NCBI GenBank assembly: GCA_023420085.1
Contig: JAEZWQ010000008.1
Location: 1 to 11,908 of the forward strand
Source of the DNA: Bacillota bacterium
Lineage (GTDB): Bacteria; Bacillota; Clostridia; Lachnospirales; Lachnospiraceae
Length of the DNA: 11,908 bases
Reading direction: 5' to 3'
This document shows, piece by piece, positions 6,101-11,908 of the stretch. The translations under genes were made by a program, and so were the position numbers. The notes below the pieces were generated by a model. That model did no database searches. It saw only the letters and a program-made list of their open reading frames with translations, and was not told the DNA's origin. Every line of letters begins with the position of its first letter. Position 1 is the first letter of the stretch.

Positions 6101-8182
6101 ATGAAAAACTATAATGCAAAAAGAATTAGAAATCTTGCTTTAGTAGGGCATAGTAGTAGCGGAAAGACTTCTTTATTGGAGGCTATGTTATACAAGGCAG
6201 GGGAAATAAAAAAACTTGGTAGTGTTGAATCTGGTAACACAGTATCTGATTTCGATCCTGAAGAAATCGAAAGACAAGCATCTACAAGCTTATCAGTAGC
6301 TAGTTTAGAATGGAAAGATACTAAAATAAATATACTAGATACACCAGGTTATTTTGACTTTGAAGGTCAAGTAAGAACTGCGTTAAAGACTAGTGAAGCT
6401 GCTTTATTTGTTATTGATGCCCAAGCTGGTATAGAAGTAGGGACAGAAAAATATTGGAAATACTGTGAAAAAATCGGACTTCCAAGAATTATATTTGTAA
6501 ACAGCATCGATAAGGAAGATATTAATTTTAATGAAGTAGTAGCTAATCTACACGTACAGTTTGGTAAAAAAGTTACACCATTAGTATTGACTTTAGGGGA
6601 TGGAGCAAATCCGGGTCATGGTAAAGAATTTAAAGGTCTAATTGATGTAATGACAAAAGAAGCATATGTATACAATGGATTTGGTAGAGATAGTAAACCA
6701 ATACCTGATATTCGTATGCTAGAAGTTGAAGAAGTATTTAATCAACTTGCAGAAACTGTAGCTCTTTCAGATGATTCATTAATGGAAAAATTCTTTGAAG
6801 GAATTAATTTTACAACTGAAGAATTTTCTAAGGGTATTACTAAGGCTATGCTTGCAGGTAATGTAGTTCCATTATTAGTTGGTTCTGCAAAAGAAGGATA
6901 TGGTATTGACGAATTATTAGATATAATTTCATATTATATGCCTTCACCAGCAAATCCAGAAGCTCATGCAGGTATTAGAGTTAAAGAAGGAGAAAACCTT
7001 CCTGTAGACGAAAATGGTCCATTCTCAGCATATGTATTTAAGACTTATATGGATCCATTTATCGGTAAGATATCATTAATCAAAGTAATGTCAGGTAAAT
7101 TAAATAAGAATGATACAGTATATAATTTATCAAGAGAAACAGAAGATAAATTTGCAGGGTTATTTAGATTAAATGGTAAGAAACAAATTGAAATAGAAGA
7201 AGTTGTTGCAGGGGATATTGCAGCTATAACAAAACTTGACGAAACAGAAACGGGAGATACACTAGGTGTAAAAGGTTCTAAAGTAATCTATAAAGCTTTA
7301 AGTCAACCACAAGCATCTCTAAAATATGCAATTGTACCAAAAACTAAAAAGGATGAAGATAAGATTGGACAAGCTTTAATAAAGATAAGAGAAGAAGATC
7401 CTTCATTTGAGTTCGAAAGAAATTCTGAAACAAAACAATTAACTATTTCTGGCGTAGGAAATGTTCAATTGCAAGTTGTTATAAATAAATTAAAAAACAA
7501 ATATGGTGTAGATATTGATATAATTCCATTACGTATACCTTATAGAGAAACAATAACTACTAAATCTGAAGTTCAAGGTAAACATAAGAAACAATCTGGT
7601 GGTGCAGGTCAATATGGTGATGTATATATAAGATTTGAACCTATCGAAGAAGGATTTGAGTTTGCTGAAGAAGTATTTGGTGGAGCGGTTCCAAAAAATT
7701 ATTTCCCTGCAGTAGAAAAAGGTCTAGAAGAAGCTTTAGAAAAAGGTATATTAGCAGGATATCCAGTAGTGGGTATAAAAGCTACACTTTATGATGGGTC
7801 ATATCATCCAGTAGATTCAAATGAAATGGCATTTAAATTAGCCGCACAATTAGCGTTTAGAGAAGGAACAAAAAAAGCAAATCCAGTATTACTTGAACCA
7901 ATAATGAAACTCGAAACGACTATTCCTGAAGAATATTTAGGGGATGTAATGGGGGATATCAACAAGAAACGTGGTAGAATTTTAGGTATGGATCCACAAG
8001 AAGATGGAACACAAGTTATAATGGCTGAAGCTCCATATGCAGAGTTGCTAGAATATGCTATAGATTTACGTTCAATGACACAAGGCAGAGGATCATTTGA
8101 AATGGAATTTGTAAGATATGAAAGAGTTCCGCATGATCAAGCAGAAAAAATAATTGAGAAAGCTAAGGAAGATGAAGAATAA
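6101..8182 (+). CDS. EF-G-like translational GTPase paralogue
   Basis: 693 residues, the length of elongation factor G, with all five domains: GTPase (about 8-290), domain II from GPFSAYVFKTYMDPFIGK (306-), domain III (about 404-475), domain IV with HKKQSGGAGQYGDV (495-508) and YDGSYHPVDSNEMAF (564-578), and domain V with PEEYLGDVMGDINKKRGRI (609-627). It is probably not the housekeeping fusA. The P-loop is GHSSSGKTS instead of AHIDAGKTT. Switch I reads ERQASTS instead of ERGITIT. Switch II is DTPGYFDF, with Tyr84 where canonical EF-G has the His needed for GTP hydrolysis. The G4 motif is NSID (134-137) instead of NKxD, and GVGNVQLQV replaces the domain III GMGELHLE. These changes are mostly typical of the EF-G-like/EF-G2 subfamily, whose cellular role is poorly defined. 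It should bind ribosomes in the cytoplasm; GTPase rate and function are uncertain. It overlaps the glucosidase gene by 11 bp and shares its promoter. Confidence 0.92.
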   Translation: MKNYNAKRIRNLALVGHSSSGKTSLLEAMLYKAGEIKKLGSVESGNTVSDFDPEEIERQASTSLSVASLEWKDTKINILDTPGYFDFEGQVRTALKTSEAALFVIDAQAGIEVGTEKYWKYCEKIGLPRIIFVNSIDKEDINFNEVVANLHVQFGKKVTPLVLTLGDGANPGHGKEFKGLIDVMTKEAYVYNGFGRDSKPIPDIRMLEVEEVFNQLAETVALSDDSLMEKFFEGINFTTEEFSKGITKAMLAGNVVPLLVGSAKEGYGIDELLDIISYYMPSPANPEAHAGIRVKEGENLPVDENGPFSAYVFKTYMDPFIGKISLIKVMSGKLNKNDTVYNLSRETEDKFAGLFRLNGKKQIEIEEVVAGDIAAITKLDETETGDTLGVKGSKVIYKALSQPQASLKYAIVPKTKKDEDKIGQALIKIREEDPSFEFERNSETKQLTISGVGNVQLQVVINKLKNKYGVDIDIIPLRIPYRETITTKSEVQGKHKKQSGGAGQYGDVYIRFEPIEEGFEFAEEVFGGAVPKNYFPAVEKGLEEALEKGILAGYPVVGIKATLYDGSYHPVDSNEMAFKLAAQLAFREGTKKANPVLLEPIMKLETTIPEEYLGDVMGDINKKRGRILGMDPQEDGTQVIMAEAPYAELLEYAIDLRSMTQGRGSFEMEFVRYERVPHDQAEKIIEKAKEDEE

Positions 8183-9782
8183 TTGGTGGATTAAAGAAAC
8201 TATTTATCAAATTTATCCTAAATCTTTTATGGATTCCAATAATGATGGAATCGGAGATATACAAGGTATAATTAGCAAATTAGATTATCTTGAAAATCTT
8301 GGAATAGATGGCATATGGATGTCACCTATTTTTAAGTCTCCACAAGCAGATAATGGATATGACATTTCTGATTATGAAGGAATAGATCCTTTATTTGGGA
8401 ATATTGATGATTTTGATGAATTGATTTCTAAGGGAAAAGAAAAAAATATTAAAATAATTTTAGATTTAGTATTGTCGCATACTTCAGATGAACATCCATG
8501 GTTTATTGAAGCATTAAAGGGAGAAAACAATAAATATCATGATTATTATATTTGGAGAAATGGAGAAAAAGGAAAATTACCAAATGATAAATTATCAAGT
8601 TTTGGAGGTTCTGCGTGGGAATATGTAGAAGATCTTAATAAATATTATTTCCATGAATTTCATACAAAGCAGCCATCTCTAAATTGGAAAAATCCTAATA
8701 TGAGGAAAGACTTGTATGCAATGATTAATCGATGGATAGAAAAAGGCGTGGAAGGCTTTAGACTTGATGTTATAGATACTTTGGCTAAAGATGTGGATAA
8801 AGGAAATATGGTAGTTTATCCTGATATTTATGAATATATTGATGAACTTTCAAGGGAAACTTTTCAAAAGTATAATGCTATGTCTGTAGGAGAGGTTTGG
8901 AGTGCAAACTATGATAATGCTTCGATTTGGGCTAATTTAGATAGTTCAAAACTTTCAATGATATTTACGCTGCAACATATGACACTTGATCAAGGTATAG
9001 ATAAATTTGATTTAAAAGATTTTGATATTCTTAAATTTAAGGAAATATTTTCTAAATGGCAAATCAATTTATATGGTAAAGCTTATCAAGCTAATGTTTT
9101 AGAAAATCATGATGTACCAAGGATAGTATCACGATGGGGAAATGATAAACAATATCATCGTGAATCTGCGACTATGTTTGCAAATATTCAATTATCGCTC
9201 ATGGGAACACCATTTATATATCAAGGTCAAGAAATAGGAATGACAAATGTATATTGGGATGATATCAGTAAATATGATGATATTGAGACCATAAATTATT
9301 ATAACGAAGAAATATCAAAAGGCTTAGATAAAGATGAAATTATGCAAAAAATAATGACTAAATCACGTGATAATGCAAGAACTCCTATGCAGTGGGATGA
9401 AAGCAAATATGCTGGTTTTAGCAATGTTAAGCCTTGGATTGATATAAATGATAATTATTTAAGTATAAATGTTTTATCTCAATTAAATGATAAGAATTCG
9501 ATTCTGAATTATTATAAAAACATGATTAAATTAAGAAAGAAATATGAAGTTTTTATAAATGGTAAATTTGAATCGATATTAGATGAATATGAAGAAATAT
9601 TTGCTTTTAAAAGAAAAAATGATAATGAAGAGATAATTATTGTTAATAATTTTAGTGAAGAAAATATTGAAATTAAAGAAATACATGATTTCGAAGAATA
9701 TGAAATTATTTCTCATAATTACAATCATTTAGAAGATTATTTGAGACCTTATGAAGCTATAATATTTTATAGAAATTTATAG
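8172..9782 (+). CDS. GH13 alpha-1,6-glucosidase (oligo-1,6-glucosidase/DexB type)
   Basis: 536 residues. The ATG at 8172 gives MKNNWWIKETIYQIYPKSF, the usual family N-terminus, and has AAGGA (8165-8169) just ahead. An upstream in-frame TTG at 8154 would add six residues and has no ribosome site, so I reject it. Seen in the sequence are calcium loop DSNNDGIGD (21-29), nucleophile Asp199 in GFRLDVI, acid/base Glu241 in VGEVW, and NHD with Asp314 in ENHDVPRIVSRWG, plus ARTPMQWDE (402-410). Val200 after the nucleophile is the known mark of alpha-1,6 specificity. NHDVPRIVS resembles streptococcal glucan 1,6-alpha-glucosidase (NHDLPRIVS as I recall it) more than the NHDQPR of other members. Region I is DLVLSHTS, with Ser102 at a nearly invariant Asn. 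No signal peptide, so it acts in the cytoplasm on isomalto-oligosaccharides, panose or dextrin fragments. Trehalose-6-phosphate hydrolase is a less likely alternative. It overlaps the EF-G-like gene by 11 bp and is probably translationally coupled. No transporter or sugar regulator accompanies it. Confidence 0.92.
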   Translation: MKNNWWIKETIYQIYPKSFMDSNNDGIGDIQGIISKLDYLENLGIDGIWMSPIFKSPQADNGYDISDYEGIDPLFGNIDDFDELISKGKEKNIKIILDLVLSHTSDEHPWFIEALKGENNKYHDYYIWRNGEKGKLPNDKLSSFGGSAWEYVEDLNKYYFHEFHTKQPSLNWKNPNMRKDLYAMINRWIEKGVEGFRLDVIDTLAKDVDKGNMVVYPDIYEYIDELSRETFQKYNAMSVGEVWSANYDNASIWANLDSSKLSMIFTLQHMTLDQGIDKFDLKDFDILKFKEIFSKWQINLYGKAYQANVLENHDVPRIVSRWGNDKQYHRESATMFANIQLSLMGTPFIYQGQEIGMTNVYWDDISKYDDIETINYYNEEISKGLDKDEIMQKIMTKSRDNARTPMQWDESKYAGFSNVKPWIDINDNYLSINVLSQLNDKNSILNYYKNMIKLRKKYEVFINGKFESILDEYEEIFAFKRKNDNEEIIIVNNFSEENIEIKEIHDFEEYEIISHNYNHLEDYLRPYEAIIFYRNL

Positions 9783-9789
9783 AATAAAA

Positions 9790-9850
9790 AAGAGAGAAAA
9801 AATGAGCTGAATCCTCAATCTGGTGTCCAGATTTTGTGGTTCAGCTCAAA
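9790..9850 (-). terminator. Long hairpin terminator of the crp-like gene (minus strand)
   Basis: A two-tier stem: outer GAGCTGAA (9804-9811) with TTCAGCTC (9840-9847), partial pairing in between, and inner AATCTGG (9817-9823) with CCAGATT (9827-9833) around a TGT loop. Read on the minus strand the stem is followed directly by ATTTTTTCTCTCTTTTTT, a good T-tract. On the plus strand it is followed by AAAACATTC, so it should stop minus-strand transcripts well and glucosidase transcripts only weakly. It lies between the two convergent genes. Confidence 0.8.
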
Positions 9851-9865
9851 ACATTCTATGATTTT

Positions 9866-10570
9866 TTATATTAATATATTGTCTAATTGTGCTTCATCTA
9901 ATATAAGTAATTTACCTCTTGAAACTATTTTTAATATACCTTCTTCTTCAAATTGATTTAACTTTCGGCTCATTGTTTCACGTGAAATTCCAGCTAAAGA
10001 TCCTAATTCTTCTTGTGTAATTTTATAACTAATTAATATTCCATCATCGGTTTCTCTACCATATAAACCTATCAAAGTTTTTAATAATTTTGCGACTTTT
10101 TCATCAGTATTAATAACTGAAAGTCGGTCAATCAATTCTTCAGCTTTTCTTATTCTTTCAAAAGATTGTTCGATAACAGCAAGTAAAAAACCTACATTGT
10201 ATTTTAATACTTTTAAGACATCATGTGAAGAAATTGTAAGAACTTTTACTTTTGAAAGAGCAGAAGCATTATATTCATATTTGTCCCCTGATAAGATATT
10301 GTGTCCACCGATAAAATCTGAAGGGCCATAAATGTACAGTATTTGTTCTTTCCCATCAGACATTATTTTTGTAACTTTTATTTCACCTGAAAGAATTATG
10401 AACATTTTATCCGCGGGATCATGAGATCTAAATATAATTTCACCCTTTTTAAATTCACGAGAAATCATATTTTTCTTTATTTTATCAAATTCCTCAATAG
10501 ATAAATTTTCTAATAGCGGAATTTGTTTAAGATTATTCAAATTTTGATTATTTAAATTCATTTCTTTCAT
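9866..10570 (-). CDS. Crp/Fnr-family transcriptional regulator
   Basis: 234 residues with the two-domain plan of the family. An N-terminal cyclic-nucleotide-binding-like barrel (about 15-125) contains KKGEIIFRSHDPADKMFIILSGEIKV. A linker helix (about 126-150) follows. The C-terminal winged helix has ITQEELGSLAGISRETMSRKLNQFEEEGIL (184-213), with recognition helix SRETMSRKL. The protein has no cysteine, so it cannot carry an FNR-type iron-sulfur cluster. The cAMP cassette (GE.AL....R.A) is not recognisable; the region reads GPSDFIGGHNILSGDKYEYNA. Effector and targets are unknown. The first Met is preferred because AAAGGTAACT precedes it; a Met three codons later has only GAA. A weak promoter, TTCAAT-N18-TATAAA on the minus strand (-35 at 10625-10620, -10 at 10601-10596), lies upstream, with a palindrome at 10608-10624. 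The small membrane gene is 105 bp upstream on the same strand and may be co-transcribed. Confidence 0.92.
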   Translation of the reverse strand: MKEMNLNNQNLNNLKQIPLLENLSIEEFDKIKKNMISREFKKGEIIFRSHDPADKMFIILSGEIKVTKIMSDGKEQILYIYGPSDFIGGHNILSGDKYEYNASALSKVKVLTISSHDVLKVLKYNVGFLLAVIEQSFERIRKAEELIDRLSVINTDEKVAKLLKTLIGLYGRETDDGILISYKITQEELGSLAGISRETMSRKLNQFEEEGILKIVSRGKLLILDEAQLDNILI

Positions 10571-10607
10571 AGTTACCTTTTCTTATTGCACATAATTTAT
10601 ATATTAA

Positions 10608-10624
10608 TCAATTATTAAAATTGA
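10608..10624. promoter_or_regulatory. Candidate operator upstream of the crp-like gene
   Basis: Perfect inverted repeat TCAATT-ATTAA-AATTGA, 17 bp, overlapping the putative -35 of the Crp/Fnr gene. Position and symmetry fit a dimeric regulator, perhaps autoregulation. The region is so AT-rich that chance is a real alternative. Confidence 0.3.
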
Positions 10625-10675
10625 AGAGAATATATTTTTGAAAATATTTTTTTTTAGAATTATATTTTTTAAAAA

Positions 10676-10852
10676 TTATCGTCTGTTTGTTAGCTTTTTA
10701 ATTACAAATAATACTAAAAGTACTAAAAAACCAATCCAAAGTATTTTAATTGCTAATCCAGTTATAATCTTCATTGCTGAAAATACTACATATAATATAG
10801 CAAGTACTAATATAACGGCTATTAGTATCCCTAATTTATTTTTATCGTTCAT
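10676..10852 (-). CDS. Small membrane protein, 58 aa
   Basis: The minus strand encodes MNDKNKLGIL, a first hydrophobic segment (about residues 8-26), a short loop around SAMK, a second hydrophobic segment (about 29-51), then the positively charged tail KKLTNRR and a TAA stop. GAGGAG (complement of 10859-10864) lies six bases before the ATG, and an extended -10 promoter lies upstream, which strongly supports expression. By the positive-inside rule both ends may be cytoplasmic, giving a hairpin in the membrane. No family is recognised. It precedes the crp-like gene by 105 bp on the same strand with no clear terminator between them, so the two may be functionally linked. A longer plus-strand reading frame through the same bases (10638-10922) has no ribosome site and is best seen as its shadow. 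Confidence 0.78.
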   Translation of the reverse strand: MNDKNKLGILIAVILVLAILYVVFSAMKIITGLAIKILWIGFLVLLVLFVIKKLTNRR

Positions 10853-10881
10853 ATTTTACTCCTCATTTTTTGTATATATTT

Positions 10882-10890
10882 ATTATACCA
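10882..10890 (-). promoter_or_regulatory. Extended -10 promoter for the small membrane gene
   Basis: Minus-strand TGG-TATAAT (10890 down to 10882), an extended -10 element. The -35 is poor (ATCAAG at a 16-nt spacer), which the TG extension can offset. The GAGGAG ribosome site lies about 18 bp downstream. Confidence 0.6.
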
Positions 10891-10931
10891 TATTATTTAA
10901 TTTCTTGATTTCAATTCAATAAAATATATTC

Positions 10932-10948
10932 TTATCAATATTTGATAA
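10932..10948. promoter_or_regulatory. Perfect 17-bp palindrome in the divergent intergenic region
   Basis: TTATCAA-TAT-TTGATAA: 7-bp arms around a 3-bp centre. It lies between the promoter firing left (small membrane gene) and the one firing right (DUF2599-like gene). There is no T-run, so a terminator is unlikely; an operator for a dimeric regulator is the best guess. It is not an FNR box (TTGAT-N4-ATCAA), since the half-sites are in the opposite order. Confidence 0.4.
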
Positions 10949-11005
10949 ATATATTTTATATTTCTTTAATTTAGATTGAAAAAAATAGGAGAAGAAATTA
11001 TTAAC

Positions 11006-11034
11006 TTGAAAATGTTTGCAAGATTAGATACAAT
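11006..11034 (+). promoter_or_regulatory. Promoter of the DUF2599-like/membrane protein operon
   Basis: TTGAAA (11006-11011), 17-nt spacer, TACAAT (11029-11034). Transcription would start near 11041, about 45 nt before the ATG at 11086. Confidence 0.65.
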
Positions 11035-11085
11035 ATTATCAAACAAATTAATATTAAAAATTATTAAGGAAAAAAGAGAATTTAA

Positions 11086-11515
11086 ATGAGAAAAAAAAAT
11101 AGCTTTTATATTATTGTTGATAATGATTTTTCCAACCTTATCAAATACAGTTAATGCGGATGATGGCGAAACTGAATTAGCTGATGTAAGAAATGAAGTA
11201 GTTCTTAGAGTCAATCCTAATTTGGAGCGTTTTAGAGACATGTTCCATGATTATTTTTATAGTGGTTATTTTGAAACAAAAAATGGAAAAATAACTTTGA
11301 CATTACATCCAAAATTATGGGCATGGTCAAGTTTGGGCAAAAGTAATGCATGGATGTCTGTATATGCAACATTTTATCGTTCAACTCATTGGGCTAACAC
11401 ATCAGTTATGCGTGATCAGTTTTATTGTCATACTAGATTAGTTTATCAGCTTATAGAAAGAGAATGGAATTTAGAACCTTGGAAAACTTCAATGAATCCA
11501 ATAACATGTAATTAG
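11086..11515 (+). CDS. Secreted DUF2599-like protein, frame broken at A9 tract
   Basis: The C-terminal part, with LTLHPKLWAW, SNAWMSVYATFYRSTHWANTSVMRDQFYCH and REWNLEPWK, matches the DUF2599 family as I remember it: a secreted domain of unknown function found in Gram-positive bacteria. From ATG 11086 the literal frame gives only 22 codons and stops at 11152-11154. The main frame is open from 11090 to the TAG at 11513-11515 but has no good start: TTG 11114 and ATG 11123 both fall inside a hydrophobic core. Removing one A from the A9 run (11091-11099) joins them into a 142-residue protein with a textbook signal peptide (MRKK, core AFILLLIMIF, cleavage TVNA|DD after residue 24). The mature part would be 118 residues with two cysteines, at 114 and 141, able to form a disulfide. 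Phase variation, slippage and sequencing error all fit. The ribosome site is weak (GAG at 11076-11078; AAGGA at 11066-11070 is far). The membrane gene follows after 8 nt. Confidence 0.75.
11091..11099 (+). repeat. A9 homopolymer at the frameshift point
   Basis: Nine consecutive A residues right after ATGAG, where loss of one base (or gain of two) would join the start codon to the signal peptide and body of the DUF2599-like protein. Such tracts are known sites of replication slippage, polymerase slippage during transcription, and sequencing error. Confidence 0.8.
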
Positions 11516-11520
11516 GGGGG
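11515..11520 (+). promoter_or_regulatory. All-G ribosome binding site of the membrane protein gene
   Basis: Six G residues, the first shared with the TAG stop of the DUF2599-like gene. AGGGGG (11514-11519) can pair fully with the 16S anti-Shine-Dalgarno if one G-U pair is allowed. It lies four bases before ATG 11524 and fixes that start. A G6 run is conspicuous in this AT-rich sequence. Confidence 0.7.
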
Positions 11521-11523
11521 ATT

Positions 11524-11908
11524 ATGTCTATAATACATTTGATTTTTATAGTATTATTTGGATTGGGATCTATATTTATCCCAATATATACTTTAATAAA
11601 AAAAGATAATAAAACGGCTAAAAATGCTACTTTAATAACATATTCATTTTTAGTTTTGACTTTTATAGTATGTTTATTGGCGTATTTAACATTTCATGAT
11701 AGTAGTTCACTAATGGATGTTGGTGGGGCACTAGCTAGATGTTCCGTTATTTTATGGATTGTAGTTTTAGCATTATTGTTGATAAATTCAAATATTCGTA
11801 AAACGCAAGTAAATGAAATAAAATATCTGAGTATGATGACTTTTAATATCGTATTAGCTCAATATGCAATAAGTTATTATATGCTAGTAAATACAAATGA
11901 CAATGCTG
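11524..11908 (+). CDS. Multi-pass membrane protein, 5' part, unknown function
   Basis: 128 residues are visible before the window ends, with no stop. Four hydrophobic segments are seen at about residues 5-25, 36-57, 70-88 and 102-121, separated by short loops; the first is followed by IKKDNKTAKN. No family motif is recognised. The ATG is set by the G-rich ribosome site directly upstream, 8 nt after the stop of the DUF2599-like gene, so both genes are almost certainly one operon and may be translationally coupled. Its role may therefore concern the secreted protein, for example export, sensing or immunity, but the sequence itself shows only membrane topology. Confidence 0.8.
   Translation, partial: MSIIHLIFIVLFGLGSIFIPIYTLIKKDNKTAKNATLITYSFLVLTFIVCLLAYLTFHDSSSLMDVGGALARCSVILWIVVLALLLINSNIRKTQVNEIKYLSMMTFNIVLAQYAISYYMLVNTNDNA

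Noticed and set aside
8154..8171. TTG start six codons upstream for the glucosidase
   Set aside because: No ribosome site, an extra MRKLRK not seen in the family, and ATG 8172 gives the standard N-terminus.
10638..10922. Plus-strand hydrophobic frame of 94 codons
   Set aside because: No ribosome site or promoter ahead of it. The opposite strand holds a better signalled small membrane protein, and hydrophobicity on both strands is expected in AT-rich DNA.
10967..11089. TGA at 11087 read as a sense codon (alternative genetic code) joining the upstream frame to the DUF2599 body
   Set aside because: All other genes use TGG for Trp and show no in-frame TGA; a signal peptide 37 residues inside a fusion is less sensible than a one-base slip in A9.
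10966..11241. Minus-strand frame of 91 codons over the DUF2599-like gene start
   Set aside because: Overlaps the proposed promoter, signal peptide and mature coding region of a recognisable protein and lacks a ribosome site.

Overview
The window is very AT-rich DNA with strong AGGAGG-type ribosome sites, sigma-A-like promoters, short intrinsic terminators with T-tracts, and mostly TAA stops. The proteins have Gram-positive features: a lipobox lipoprotein, secreted SH3-repeat wall proteins and an M23 endopeptidase. This suggests a low-GC Firmicute, probably an anaerobic Clostridia/Tissierellia-type organism. The species cannot be fixed from the sequence. Nothing looks like an insertion sequence, prophage, tRNA, rRNA or CRISPR array.

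Layout, left to right. (1) 1-2000: the 3' part of a dihydrolipoyl dehydrogenase gene, then lplA (lipoate-protein ligase) 2 nt downstream, closed by a terminator; this is a lipoate-dependent 2-oxoacid dehydrogenase or glycine-cleavage locus. (2) 2178-3008: a monocistronic lipoprotein gene with its own promoter and terminator. Its rhodanese-like domain has no catalytic cysteine. (3) 3078-5920: two paralogous secreted proteins built from the same alternating bacterial SH3 repeats but with different C-terminal domains, one of uncertain 3D/RlpA-like type and one an intact M23 metalloendopeptidase. Each has its own terminator, and each is preceded by an almost identical promoter with three TGTAAT-like boxes at exact 11-bp steps, the pattern of a WalR (YycF)-type response-regulator site. 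(4) 6040-9782: an EF-G-like GTPase paralogue overlapping by 11 bp a GH13 alpha-1,6-glucosidase. (5) 9804-10890, minus strand: a small membrane protein gene (58 aa) and a Crp/Fnr-family regulator, ending in a long hairpin that faces the glucosidase. (6) 10932-11908, plus strand: a secreted DUF2599-like protein whose signal peptide is out of frame across an A9 tract, followed after 8 nt by a multi-pass membrane protein that runs off the window.

The most notable points are the twin WalR-like promoters driving wall proteins that share a targeting array but differ in C-terminal domain, the A9 frameshift (phase variation, slippage or sequencing error) in the secreted DUF2599 protein next to a membrane-protein partner, the cysteine-less rhodanese lipoprotein, and the EF-G paralogue with altered GTPase motifs.
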